The translations under genes and the position numbers were made by a program. Shown here piece by piece: positions 35,201 through 46,700 of a DNA stretch of 64,000 nucleotides. The stretch comes from Plazaster borealis (lineage: Eukaryota > Echinodermata > Asteroidea > Forcipulatida > Labidiasteridae): positions 521,501-585,500 of the forward strand of contig CM037461.1 of the NCBI GenBank assembly GCA_021014325.1. The letters are read 5' to 3'. Position 1 is the stretch's first letter. Every line of letters starts with the position of its first letter. A model generated the notes under the pieces. The model ran no database searches and had not been told where the DNA came from. It was given only the letters and a program-made list of their open reading frames with translations.

Positions 35201-37485
35201 ATTGCTATATTTTTAAAAATGTGGACAATAAATGATATCTAATCTAATCTAATCTAATTTGCATTCATCAATGAATGATTGTCATACCCGTCAATAGCAC
35301 CGTGGATGCCAAAACCGTACGTCCTGATTTTGTCGTATTGATCTATGTGGAGAGCATAATTTGGCCCAGCATTGATGTACTCTCGTCGTCTTAGACGGTG
35401 CCTCTTACGGCTGTCGACACCCTCCGGATCAAGCATCCTCTGTCCTTCAATGACAACATCTCTGTTAAGGAAAAGTGAGGACAAGAACTTGACTTTTGTT
35501 TCCCAAAATGGTTTGATAACTTTAAATTGTGTTTTATATACGTAATAATGGTTAGAATAAAACACCATATACTAAAATACGGTCACTATATTAACACATC
35601 ATTCATATTAGTAGCCCATTGTAATGTTGGTAATCTTTGTGAGCTTTGTGATGTTTGTTTATATACCTTGGCACACGAATACCATATCGAGTCAGCATTC
35701 TTCGCCCCATGGAGCGGCACCCAAGGTTTCGGCCACTGCCTTGTAGTTCTATCTGAAAACATTATTGATGAACATTATGATTATATATTGGGTCAAAATA
35801 TTATAAATATTTCATCTTTATTTATGTTATACTATTCTGGAACCAAGGACTCCTCGAAAGTGTCTAGCACTGTTACACGTGTGGTCCGAAGAAACTCGTG
35901 ATGAGGAGACTATGAAGAAATGTTCAGTTTTAGATGGAGGGAAACCCCAGACAGAGGAAACCCCACGTAATGTAGTAAAACTATCCCACCTGCAATGCTC
36001 TGGTCCGGTAAGGATAAGAACCTGGCTCCACAGAAGTGAAAGTTAGAGAAAGATACCACTAGGCCAACCTTATCTCTAAGTAGCCTATCTTTGTTACTGC
36101 CTGTCGGTTTACAGTATAGGTTCTGCAGACAGCCCGCAACCCCCCCCCCCCCACCAACCACCCCGCCCCCGTCACCTACTACAAAGTTTGTTGTTATAAA
36201 TAATTGGAATGTACAAATGTCTCAAAACTGTTCGGGGCGACGTTTTTAGTTACACTATCTATATACCCTGCATGTAATCATATCAACAGTATTGGTGTTT
36301 TACGCCTTGTTTAAATAAAAGGTATTACATGCAACATGAAATTTGCTTAGTGTACCACAATTTCATCATTATGGTTTGTTTGTGCGTGAAAGTATACTGA
36401 CTTTTTCTCTTTTTAAAGGTTACTTTAATTATTTTTTGTTAATTTGTGGTCTCATATTAATTTAGGTAATTATTTGTACACCAACGAAAAGATAATAGCT
36501 ATAAAGAGGAATTGGTATAACAAGGATAACAAATGATTTACGTAAACTATAAATAAAACAAATTTAAAAAAAGCCCAGCCACGTGCCGTACTATTCCACG
36601 TATTAATTACGATCAAGTCATTCGACTTACTTCTAAAGTTGTAAGGAAGAGGTTCAGAGTTTCATCGGATGGATTGTTGCGTTGCAGATTAAGTCTTCGT
36701 AAAATCCTTCCAACAGTTCTGGTGCTACAAGAAACATCAAAGCAGGAAAATTTAGGAGTTGATCATGTTTCGTCAGTCCCCGCCTTGCCATTGTCTTTGG
36801 CCCCATTACAATAAAAATATATAATTATTCCTTTGATAATGGGAAAGAAGAAAAACAAACGGACGATCGATTACAAAGCTTATACTGACTGAAAACTTAG
36901 ACATTTTCATAATTTCAATATACATAAATTATTTACGTTTTGGCCAAACAATAAAATTACCAAAGCTGCAGTTTATCTTTAAATTATCATTATTCATGTT
37001 ATAATTATTTCTGGTAATGAAACCAAGGATGCCTCAAATGAACAAAAATATAACTTTAAAGCCCAAATATTTATTAAACAATTATAAGTATTCTTACCAA
37101 CAATCTATGTTGTGCCGCAGAAACAAAATCGAGCATATTTCGCGGTAGCTGTATCCTGCACTAAAATAGTGGCTCACCAATCCTTCCCTTGCATGCTTGT
37201 TAAGTTTTTAATACAAAAGTATATATTCTTACCCTTAGTTATAGTGTAAAATATTTTGGCTTCTTATTTGTTCCACGATGTGTTTAATAACGAGGGACAA
37301 CATTGTGTCGTGCAGCGTGTAAAATTACAAAAACGAGAGTTTTGAACTCAATTTTTTTTCTTCTTTTTCTTCATTATCACATATAAAAACATGAAAGTAG
37401 GATACAGAATGCATAGATGTCATGAACGAAAAAGGATATTGTCTCTCTGGTCGGGAATCAACGGATTCAAAAGAGTGTAGTCCAT
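32256..37485 (-). CDS. DDE (rve-fold) transposase of the 16.74-kb element, about 11 exons
   Basis: Minus-strand exons: 37485-37428 (tentative), 37182-37098, 36724-36631, 35752-35667, 35461-35288, 34620-34523, 34356-34220, 34035-33923, 33292-33141, a 31-nt micro-exon (one of several copies, e.g. 32995-32965), and 32463-32256. The sum is 1236 nt (411 aa) with all phases matched. An N-terminal helix-turn-helix region spans about residues 20-80 (YFSAGYSYREIC, RTVGRILRRLNLQR). The integrase core carries HIDQYD (D148), VDRGTEN (D207) and RIERFW (E247), with AIDGFSRRVVWLRV between. This is the IS3/rve type of cut-and-paste transposase, acting in the nucleus on the terminal repeats. The first exon's donor (C/GTTCAT) is weak, so the extreme N-terminus is uncertain; the core exons are strong. 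Confidence 0.82.
32442..33085. repeat. Five tandem copies of a unit of about 132 bp holding a micro-exon
   Basis: Copies start at about 32442, 32576, 32708, 32842 and 32974. Each reads GGAGACGGAAGTCTTGTGCTCC, TTTAAAACAAAGTTTTAATAAAA, an ATATTTATA run, then GTTAGACAATTTGGTTGTATG. On the minus strand each copy contains an acceptor TTTTAAAG/GAGCACAAG. Four full copies also contain a donor GAC/GTATAG, 31 nt later in three of them and 30 nt later in the third. Confidence 0.85.
34850..35262 (+). mobile_element. LINE 3'-end fragment with (AATCT)n tail
   Basis: A non-coding stretch ends in GTGGACAATAAATGATATCTAATCTAATCTAATCTAAT, a short pentamer tail typical of CR1/L2-like non-LTR elements. It lies between transposase exons, so it is a secondary insertion into the big element. 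No RT domain is visible. Confidence 0.4.
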
Positions 37486-37489
37486 GCTG

Positions 37490-37910
37490 CACTCCAGCAG
37501 TCGAGTACAAATGCGGAAGTAGATCAGTTATCAGTTATGCGCTTGCGCCTGACTAACCTGTAGGGAAACCCCCCAAACACAATCACAAACCCGGAAGGCG
37601 ACGCGTAAAAAAAAAAAGTCGCCGCGTAAAAAAAAAAAGTCGCCGCGTAAAAAAGTCGCCGCGTAAAAAAAAAAGTCGCCGCGTAAAAAAAAAAGTCGCC
37701 GCCAAAAAAAAAATTCGCCCCGTAAAAAAAAAATTCGCCTATTTAAAAAAAAAATTCCCCGCCAAAAAAAAAAGTCGCCTATTTAAAAAAAAAAGGCGCC
37801 GCCAAAAAAAAAAAGTCGCCGCTTGAAAAAAAAAAGGCGCCGCCAAAAAAAAAAAGTCGCCGCATGAAAAAAAAAAGTCGCCGTGTAAGTGTCCTTTATA
37901 GAACACCATA
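37490..37910 (-). repeat. Right terminal inverted repeat with embedded minisatellite
   Basis: On the minus strand from 37910 it reads TATGGTGTTCTATAAAGGAC, as at the left end. The array of about 20 bp (about 37598-37892) follows, with many decayed units, then the shared inner sequence. The transposase ATG (37485) sits just inside. Confidence 0.8.
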
Positions 37911-37916
37911 GATCTT
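37911..37916. other. Target-site duplication GATCTT, right
   Basis: It matches 21165-21170 exactly and abuts the right terminus CCATA. Confidence 0.8.
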
Positions 37917-38185
37917 AGGCTCCCTGAACAAAAAGAGAAACAACATCTTTGATAAGAAGATCAAGCACCCCACAGACAATAAGAAATCATTGATATTAAA
38001 GAGACATGAGAAGTCCAAAAGAAGTTCTGATTCAATCGAATCCATGGAAATGATTTTACAACCGATTACTTCGTTTGCAAATTTGTACAGTACGCACGAA
38101 ACAAAAACAATCATGCGGTGTTATCGTAGACTTTCCAAAGTCTTTTCACATGTGCCCTGCAGCAGCAAAACATGTATTACATTTG

Positions 38186-38279
38186 TTATTTGTAAATCAA
38201 ACTGAAAACCTTGCCTATTCTACAAAACGCTTTTTTTGTTTTGTAGAATATGCAAGGTTTTCAGTTTGATTCACAAATA
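38186..38279. other. Near-perfect long hairpin, arms of about 42 bp
   Basis: The left arm TATTTGTAAATCAAACTGAAAACC..CTATTCTACAAAAC is mirrored by GTTTTGTAGAATA..GGTTTTCAGTTTGATTCACAAATA across a loop of about 8 bases. Only a few mismatches are visible. It lies between the transposon and the next gene. Confidence 0.75.
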
Positions 38280-39144
38280 ACCAATTTCATCCACAAGCTT
38301 GATTCTTTATGATTGAATTTAAGTCAATGTTTAGTCTAACTTGAATCAAAAAGCAGTCGGGTAAAAGGCTCAATCTGTTTAGTTGTGCCATGCTATCGTT
38401 AAATTGTGTAACGATTTTATGTATTAACATACATAGTGGAATATAATGAATTGGGTTATCACTTTATCATTTTTTGTTATTTGTTTTTTGTTTTGTTTTA
38501 GATTTATAACCATGTTTAACATGTGGAATTGAATTAAACCAATCAGTCCATGTTTCCTGCTTCTGCAAGTATGATTTTCGTTTTGTTTTAAAACGTATTA
38601 TTGCAAACACCAACAAAAAGTGTATAGCAGATTGGTAACAGTGCAGTGTTATAAAGCTATACAACAATCTAATCAGAGTGCTTTGAAAACAAATCAACAG
38701 CATGCCTGTGTCTGATTGGCTGACACCCTCTGAAACAAACATTGAGGCATACGTCTTTCTTAACGAGGGAGGCTACCGGCGCAGTGCCACCAATACACCA
38801 ATCCAGTAAGGCCAACCCCATTTTTCACAGTGATCACCATTTGGCACTGCGCGTGTAGGCTCGTTTTGGATTACACATATGACGTCATGCATAATTATTA
38901 AGAAAGGCGAATTGTGTTATACACATGTACAAGTACACATATACACGCTGGAGGTTGATTTAAATACTCAGTACAGGGAGAGAAGCTGTTGATAAACACA
39001 AATAATAATCTCACCTCAGTTTTAGATCACTGTCTGCCTCTGTTGATGAATTTGTTACTTTGTTCTTAAAAGATTCCATAACGTTCACTGTGACTGCTGA
39101 TACAGTCAGTTTTCATCAGTGGAGAGGACACAAGTGGAGAGGAC

Positions 39145-40724
39145 ATGATGATTCCATTTCTATTCCTGGTTCTTGGTGGTAAGTCCATTGTTTCCACCTT
39201 CTTCAAATCCGCATATCAGTCTCAGTTTGTTTCATCATCTGAAGTTTAGTTCACATCATCATACACGTTGTGACATTCATAATATGAAACAATGCCATGA
39301 TACCTTTCATGCAGTGAACTTCGAAATTGTTTGATATTATTCCCTGATCACAAAAATACTTTACATTATTATTAAACGTGTATAACAAGCAACATGTACT
39401 TGTGATGTCGTAGTTTACTATTGGGTGTTCGGCCCGTGTGAAACCCTTAAATAAAGCTGCAGATAATTGCATATTGGTGTGCATTACATGTTTGTATCAA
39501 AAAAACTATATAGGCAGCTGTTATTTCCTTGAAAAAAATAAGTACGTTAACTCTATGTGCCGCTTGATATTGCAACCCAAAATTCAACTAGTTGATTTCA
39601 AATTGCGTGTTATCAATCAGGTCAAACTGCTTAGCATCACTCCGAGCAGGGGCGTTGACAACATTTCTTTGTGATTTGCTACTCTACAGCCTTCATATTA
39701 AAAACATTTTTTTTACACCTGTTTGTTATTATTGTAAGTTTGTAATATAGGTTTTCCCGGCCAATTTCAGCCAACAAAAATTCAATTTCATTGACACGCA
39801 TTGAAATTCACGCATTTCCAATAATACACTCACACTAGGGCTTTCTTTTTAGCTATTAATGCATTCAATTTCGTTTTCGTGCTCACATTATTTCGTTTTT
39901 TTTTTCCATTCAGATTCATTTCAGTCATTCTATTTCAATTATAGGCATTCAAGACTACACATTTACCATTCTTAATGTTAAATTTATTCTACCTTTTTAC
40001 ACTTGATGCCATTGAATGGTTGACCAGCTCTTGCTGTTAGCTTTCACGAAATTTAATGAATCTTGCATTCTAGTGAAATTGAATGATCTTATTTGACCAG
40101 TGAATGCTAAACTGGTGAAATTAAATTACTCCTTTTGACTGTTGAATGCTGATTCAACGGAGCATTTATTTTGAAACGAAATTGAATGAGCCGGGTGTTA
40201 CGATTAATGGATTTTTGTTGAATTTGGCCGCGAAAACCTGTCATATAGAAATATGGTATACCGTAGTGAACCTTTATGAACAAAGAATTTTTTTATTATA
40301 TTTAACATAAATCTCGATACACAATCATTAGTATCGCAGTCTACATGTTACTCTAAGCGTAGTGCAAGGCAAGTAAATCTTACAATTGCCATGACTCTGG
40401 TCGATGCGATGTGACTAGACAGTTGGAAGTTTGTACAATTTGAAATAGAGGTCTGGTCAGTGCCACTCAGTACAAACGAAGTTTCTACTTGTCGTATGTG
40501 GTAATAATTTATTAATTGTTGCTTCATATTGTACACTATTTATTTTGTTAATATAACATTTATTAATCAGATTTGTTGATGCATATCTCCTTCATTTTCC
40601 CTTTTATATTATTTGACCTTTAATTGTTCCTTTACTTTCATTATAATTGATGTTGTTGTTGCTATTTCTGATGCTGATGTTTCTGCTGCTGCTGCTCCTG
40701 CTGCTGTTGTTGTTGTTGTCGTCG

Positions 40725-40763
<39 letters not shown>

Positions 40764-43700
40764 TTGTTGTTGTTGTTGTTGTTGTTGTTTGTTTGTTTTT
40801 CTTGTTTTACTCATTCCACACCAGTCTGTGCTCGTTAGAATGAGGTCCTTCTGACTACCAAGTTGTCTTCGTTCTAATGGTACCTTGTAGTACACATTGC
40901 GTGGTTTTTGTGCACAAACTATGAATGCACCACGTTTGTGTACTGTGTGCAGTGATGAAATACAAAGAGTTTGCTTGGTGTAGGCATAATTGCTCATGGA
41001 AATATCAAAACATTTTTCAACATGTTATAAGGCATTAGAAAACATATTTTGATAGACTAAGAAGAAATAAAAAAATATAAAAATTGTGATTAGAGGGTTT
41101 TTCAATAATTCATTTAGTAGGACCTACCACATGGGTCAAATTTTGCAGCTTAGCATTGTGTAGTACATGGCCGTTGCTCTTGTTTATGCTCACCGTTCGA
41201 CCACCATTGTCCACAATTAATTGTACAAACATAGACGGGCACCAGCGTCGGGTCTTACAAATCAAATTTATCGCCTTTAAAAATAAATAAAAAACGTCTT
41301 AATAATATATAAATTCATGATCACCCTTGGAAGTTTTTGAATTACACAATTGGATATTTAAAACTGTGCAGGTAGGAAAATTTAAGCGAGGATTAGTGTT
41401 TAATTATTACTGTTTCTGAAGGGCCAACAACGCATTTAAATGAGATCGAAAACTGCAGAAATGAAATGTTGAAATCGTTGACTGGACATGGAGACACTAG
41501 GTAACCACAAGGAGTCAGAGTAGGAAGAAACTGTGGATAAGGCGTCTCCAGACCATTCAAGTCCATTGTTTGAGCATCCAAGAAGGAATTTACTAATATC
41601 TTTTTGTCTTTGCCTTCTCCTTCTTCCACAGTTATCCCATTTTAGTCTACTTCATTTACTAATTAGTATACTTTTTCTCCCTATTTCTCATTTGATTTGG
41701 TCTTTTTTGTTACCTTCTTGTCGTTAAACCAAATCCTCCCATCTACACCCCCTTTTCTCCTTCTTCATTGTTCGTCCCTTGCTTTTTCTGTGTGTATTCT
41801 GCCCCTCTCTGTCTTTATCTCCCTCTCTCCATTTATCTTCATATGACTGCTTATGTTACCTGTATACCTGTTCATGTGTGTTGTGTTGTCTTGGCCTTCG
41901 AGAATTATAATTAACAAGTCAACTTATCGCTCAAGGTACGAAACATGGGTAACAATGAGATAATTTGCCTTGACGGTTTTAAAAAAAATCAGCAAGTCAA
42001 GCATGAGTCCAACTGGGAAAATGTCTTTTGTCCAATTAACCTTCAGAGGCAAACAGCGTGACTTCATCATTCATGAGTGAAGTTTTAATATTGTAGGGTT
42101 GAACTATGGCCAGAAGCCAGACAGGCAGTCACAAACAGCTAAAAACACTGACATCAACGATTGCTTATCGTGTGCAAGTGGAAATAGAAATGTCGCCACA
42201 ATTATTCAAGACTTTAGTTCTATCACTTGCCATCAGGTCGTCACATGCCGGTAAAATAAAAAAAAACCTGATGTTTTGTTGTTCGTTTGTTGTGTATGTC
42301 GGTTATGTTTCTTTGTAAAATTGAAACTTAATAAGACAGGTATCTGATGTTCATTTTCAATCAAGCTAAAGTACAGCAATGGTAATAGAAGAATTAGAAG
42401 AATTATTTATTTATTCAGCCAACGTTAAAAAGTTAACGATATTGACAATATTACAATATTGGCAATTGTGTTACTGCTTGAATATACAAGTTATTGTAGT
42501 ATTTGGAAATGTATAGAAAACTACCACTGCTGTTGTGTTTACGCCCTTTGGATCAAGACAATGTACACAACGAGTACATTACCCTCAGCATCGAGTTTTC
42601 TATCAAACACACCCTCTGGTTCAACGTTTCTTTGGTGTTCCAAATAAAGGACAGGACAGCCTCCATTGTTGTTGTGGATTGCTTCGTCGGAGTAGTGAGT
42701 TGGCCAGTTGCAGTGGTGAGTTGGTCGTTGGAGTTGTAAGTTGGTCAGTTGGAGTTATGAGTTGGCCAGTCGGAGTTTTGAGTTGACCAGTTGCAGTTGT
42801 GAATTGGTCGTTGGAGTTGTGAGCTGGCCAGTTGCAGTTGTGAGTTGATCGTTGGAGTTGTAAGTTGGCCAGTTACAGTTGTGAGTTGATCGTTGGAGTT
42901 GTGAGTTTGCCAGTTGCAGTTGTGAGTTGGCTGTCGGAGATGTGAGTTAGTCGTTGGAGTTGTGAGTTGGTCAGTTTGAGTTGTGAGATGGTCAGTTGGA
43001 GTTGTGAGTTGGTCGTTGGAGTTGTAAGTTGGCTGTCGCAGTTGTGAGTTGGCTGTTGGAGATGTGAGTTGGCCAGTTGCAGTTGTGAGTTGGTCGTTGG
43101 AGTTGTGAGTTGGCCAGTTGCAGTTGTGAGTTGGTCGTTGGGGTTGTAAGTTGGTCAGTTGGAGTTGTGAATTTGCAAGTCGGAGTTGTGAGTTGGCTCT
43201 TGGAGATGTGAGTTGGCCATGGGAGATGTGAGTTGGCCAGTTGGAGATGTGAGTTGGCTGTCGGAGATGTGAGTTGGCTGTCGGGGTTGTGATTGGCTGA
43301 TGGAGATGTGAGTTGGCCGTTGATGAAGTTGTGAGTTGGCCAGTCGGAGTTGTGAGTTGGTCCTTCGGAGTTGGTCAGTTTGAGTTGTGAGATGGTCAGT
43401 TGGAGTTGTGAGTTGGTCGTTGGAGTTGTAAGTTGGCTGTCGCAGTTGTGAGTTGGCTGTTGGAGATGTGAGTTGGCCAGTCGGAGTTGTGAGTTGGTCC
43501 TTCGGAGTTGTGAGTTAGCCAGTTGCAGTTGTGAATTGGCCAGTTGGAGTTGTGAGTTGGCTCTTGGAGGTGTGAGTTGGCCATGTGAGATGTGAATTGG
43601 CCAGTCGGAGTTGTGAGTTGGCCAGTTGGAGTTGTGAGTTAGCTGTCGGAGTTGTGAGTTTGCTGTTGAAGTGTGAGTTGGCTGTCGGAGTTGTGAGTTG

Positions 43701-46700
43701 GTCCGTCGGAGTTGTGAGTTGGCCGTTGGAGTTACGACGGTTTTTTTTTTGGGGGGGGGGGGTGTCCCAGAAAATGTTGCGTGTTCGCCATGTTTTCCTT
43801 TGTACTTTTGAATATAAACTAGAAAAAAAGAAAAAATAATATGTGATAACTCATAAAGGACCACAAAAGGCGTATGTGCAAAAACAAAGTCGCCCCCTCC
43901 CCCTCATAGCCCACAACTAATGACTCACAAGTCCAACGAACCAGCTTGTTTATGTGATCCTGACAACCTTCAGCATGAGTTGCAGCACACGTGTGTGCAA
44001 TCGTCTATCATAATATGGTGCAGGGTGCAGAGTAGTCCAATCTGTGTAGACCGCAGCAGTCTGCTGCGGCAAGGCCCCACGTCAGTGCGGAACCGGTTCA
44101 GGAGGCACCATTGACCGCGGGGAAGGTCCATTCCCGGGAGCTGGATGGTGGGATCAGTTACCAGGAGCTTGTGCGGGACGTCAGTGTGATCTTGCTACCG
44201 CGTGTGCCATTAGTCTATGCTGTCACTGTGCTTTCCGGGATATGTGACCAGAAAGATGTCTAGACTTGAGTCTTGGCCTTAGGTGGAAGTCAATGTGACT
44301 TAGCTCAAGTTTAGATTGGATCTTGAAAACCAGCCCTGATGTGACACATTCTCTTCAGATCACCTGAATGGGCAATTTACTCAGAACTGGTAGCCAATCA
44401 GTCTTTGCGCAGCGAACAGCACCAGTGATGGTCCTCATGGTGTTGTTCAATTGAAAATCGACTAGGCTGGAGCACAGTACTCAGCCACTGAGTAGCAGAG
44501 GGCTAGTGCCGATGAGCGAAGTGTCTTTGCATTTGCTCCCCAGGTTTTACCAGAGAGCATGTGGATCAGGTTGTTTCTGGTCAACATTTTGGCAGCCACT
44601 TTTTTGTTGAGGTGAGATTTGAATGTGAGTGTAGGGTCACCACAATGATATGGAACGGCTACTACTTCAACCAGATCAACACCACCAAGCCCGCCCCAAC
44701 CTCAACCAAAGGGTTTCCTATACCCAAGGTCAACCACAAACCACTTCTCACTGTCTCCAGTGTATCTTCCATCAAGCAGGCATGAGGCCTACACTCCGCT
44801 CGCAAGAAACTTTTTCACACAGACAGAGGCAGACTTTGATCAGAGCAGAACTCATCGCTCTCATCCAGCAGTGGCACCACGAATGCATTAGAGAGACCAT
44901 TAAAAAACTACCAGCACGACACCATTCCTCAAAACATCAGCCTCCCGATTAGTGACATTTGGCTCCCACTCTTCCTTACCAATGGCTCCTCATCTATCCA
45001 CAACAAATTTCCTGCCCCGTAAACTTGGGTCGGGCTGGTAGATCTCAGTGGCCTCTTTTAATGGCACTTATACCCTCAGTACCACCCCAACCCAACCGAG
45101 GCTCACCCTATATTAACCAAACATAAAAACGGGGAAGTCTAGCATTATGAACAAACTTTGAGCAATTGTTTGCGATTTAAGGCTCGTAAAAAAATGAAGC
45201 AGGCCTTTTTTTTTTTTTTTACTTTTTTTTTACTCTTTTAAATAGTAATGATGGTTGAAAGAGGGGTCAAATATTGAAAAGATCACACGGGGGTAAGTCC
45301 AGCCTTTTTAACAAAGTTTTGGTCCACAATCACATTATGGCCATTAAGTCAAGCGGAATTTTTGCTTCAAATTTTGGCCACAAATTAAAAAAACACACTA
45401 GGGCTTGGTCCAGGATTTTATTAAATTTTGATCTAAATTAAATTTAAAAAAAAAATATAAAAAAGGGGGTAGGTCCAGCTTTTTAATCGAAATTGGGTGC
45501 AAAATTGAAAACATCACAAGAGGTAAGTCAAGCATTTCTACCAATTAATTGGATCTAAAATAAAACAATAAAACAACCACAAAGGGGTTATCCGGCATTT
45601 TCATCAAATTGGGTCAAACATGTAAAAAAACACGAGGGTAAGTCCAGGAATATATCAAATTTTGATTTAAAATTACAAAAATTACAAGTGGTAAATCCAG
45701 CATTTTATCAAATTTGGGTAAAAAAAGGGGTTTAAGTCCAGCATTTTTATCAGATTCGGGTCATAAATTAAAAGAAATTTACAATGGGTAAGCCCAGCAT
45801 TTCTTTTTCAAATTTGGGTGCAAAACTTAATAAATAGCAAGGGGTAAGTCCAACATTGTATCAAATTTTTGTCTGAAAATATAATAAAATTAAGGTGTAA
45901 GTCCAGCATTTTCTTTCTTAAAATTTGGACCAACATTATAAAAATCACAAGTCAATAATTCTTTTTCAAATGTAGGTCCAACAAAATTAAACAAGCGGTA
46001 AATTCAGCATTTATTTTTAAATTTTGGTATGTTTTTTGTTTTACATCTTTATATTGTAAAACACATTGAGCGTCTTTTTAGGCGGGTTTCGGCTCTATAT
46101 AAAAAATACTGTTTATTAGTACTCCGTTAAACCAAAAACCGATCATAGCCAGCTCAGCAGAGTTTTAAGATTTAAGAATCGCTTAAAATATAAACAATCA
46201 GTCTATAATTAAAGACTGTCTAAGCGCGTCTCAAGTTAGCCGGCTTAAGCACCGGTTTAAGACCACTTTTTTATCAAGGTTGGGGGTAAGTCAAGCATTT
46301 TCATCAGTATTTGGTCCAAAATTTAAAAAAAAGCAAAGCATTTTTATTAAATTTTGATCCAAAATTTGATTATTAACAAGGAATAAGTCCAGCATTTTTG
46401 GTTAAATTTTGTCAATTTTTTTTTGAAATATTACAAGGGGTAAATCCAGCATTTTTATCAGATTTTGGTCCAAAAGTGCAAATCAAAAGGGGTAAGTCCA
46501 GGTCTTTTATCAAACTTGTGTCTAATTTTTTTATCAGATTTGGGTCCAAATTAAAAAAAAATCGCAATGGGTTAATCGGGAAATTCTATCTAGTTGGGTA
46601 AAAATTGAAAAATTTACATTGGTAAGTCCAGCAATATGTATGAAATTTGTGTCCAAAATTGATAAATCACGAGGGGGTAAGTCCATTATTATAATAAAAT

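Larger units (their letters stand above)
21171..37910. mobile_element. 16.74-kb composite DNA transposon, IS3EU-like, carrying a HECT gene and a DDE transposase
   Basis: The ends are inverted: TATGGTGTTCTATAAAGGAC is perfect at both termini and continues through ACTTACACGGCGACT. The 6-bp duplication GATCTT flanks the unit. Each inverted end contains an array of about 20 bp, then shared text with CCGG.TTTGTGATTGTGTTTG and CTGATCTACTTCCGCATT. Inside are two convergent multi-exon genes: a SAM-HECT ligase (+) and an rve-fold transposase (-), both starting at the inner edge of an inverted end. A 6-bp duplication, TAY-type termini and an IS3/rve-like core match what I recall of the IS3EU superfamily; the assignment is by memory. 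Both reading frames appear intact, so the unit may be young. Confidence 0.8.

Noticed and set aside
42992..43864. 290-codon minus-strand open frame
   Set aside because: It is the translation of the GAGTTG minisatellite, with low complexity and no start context or domain.
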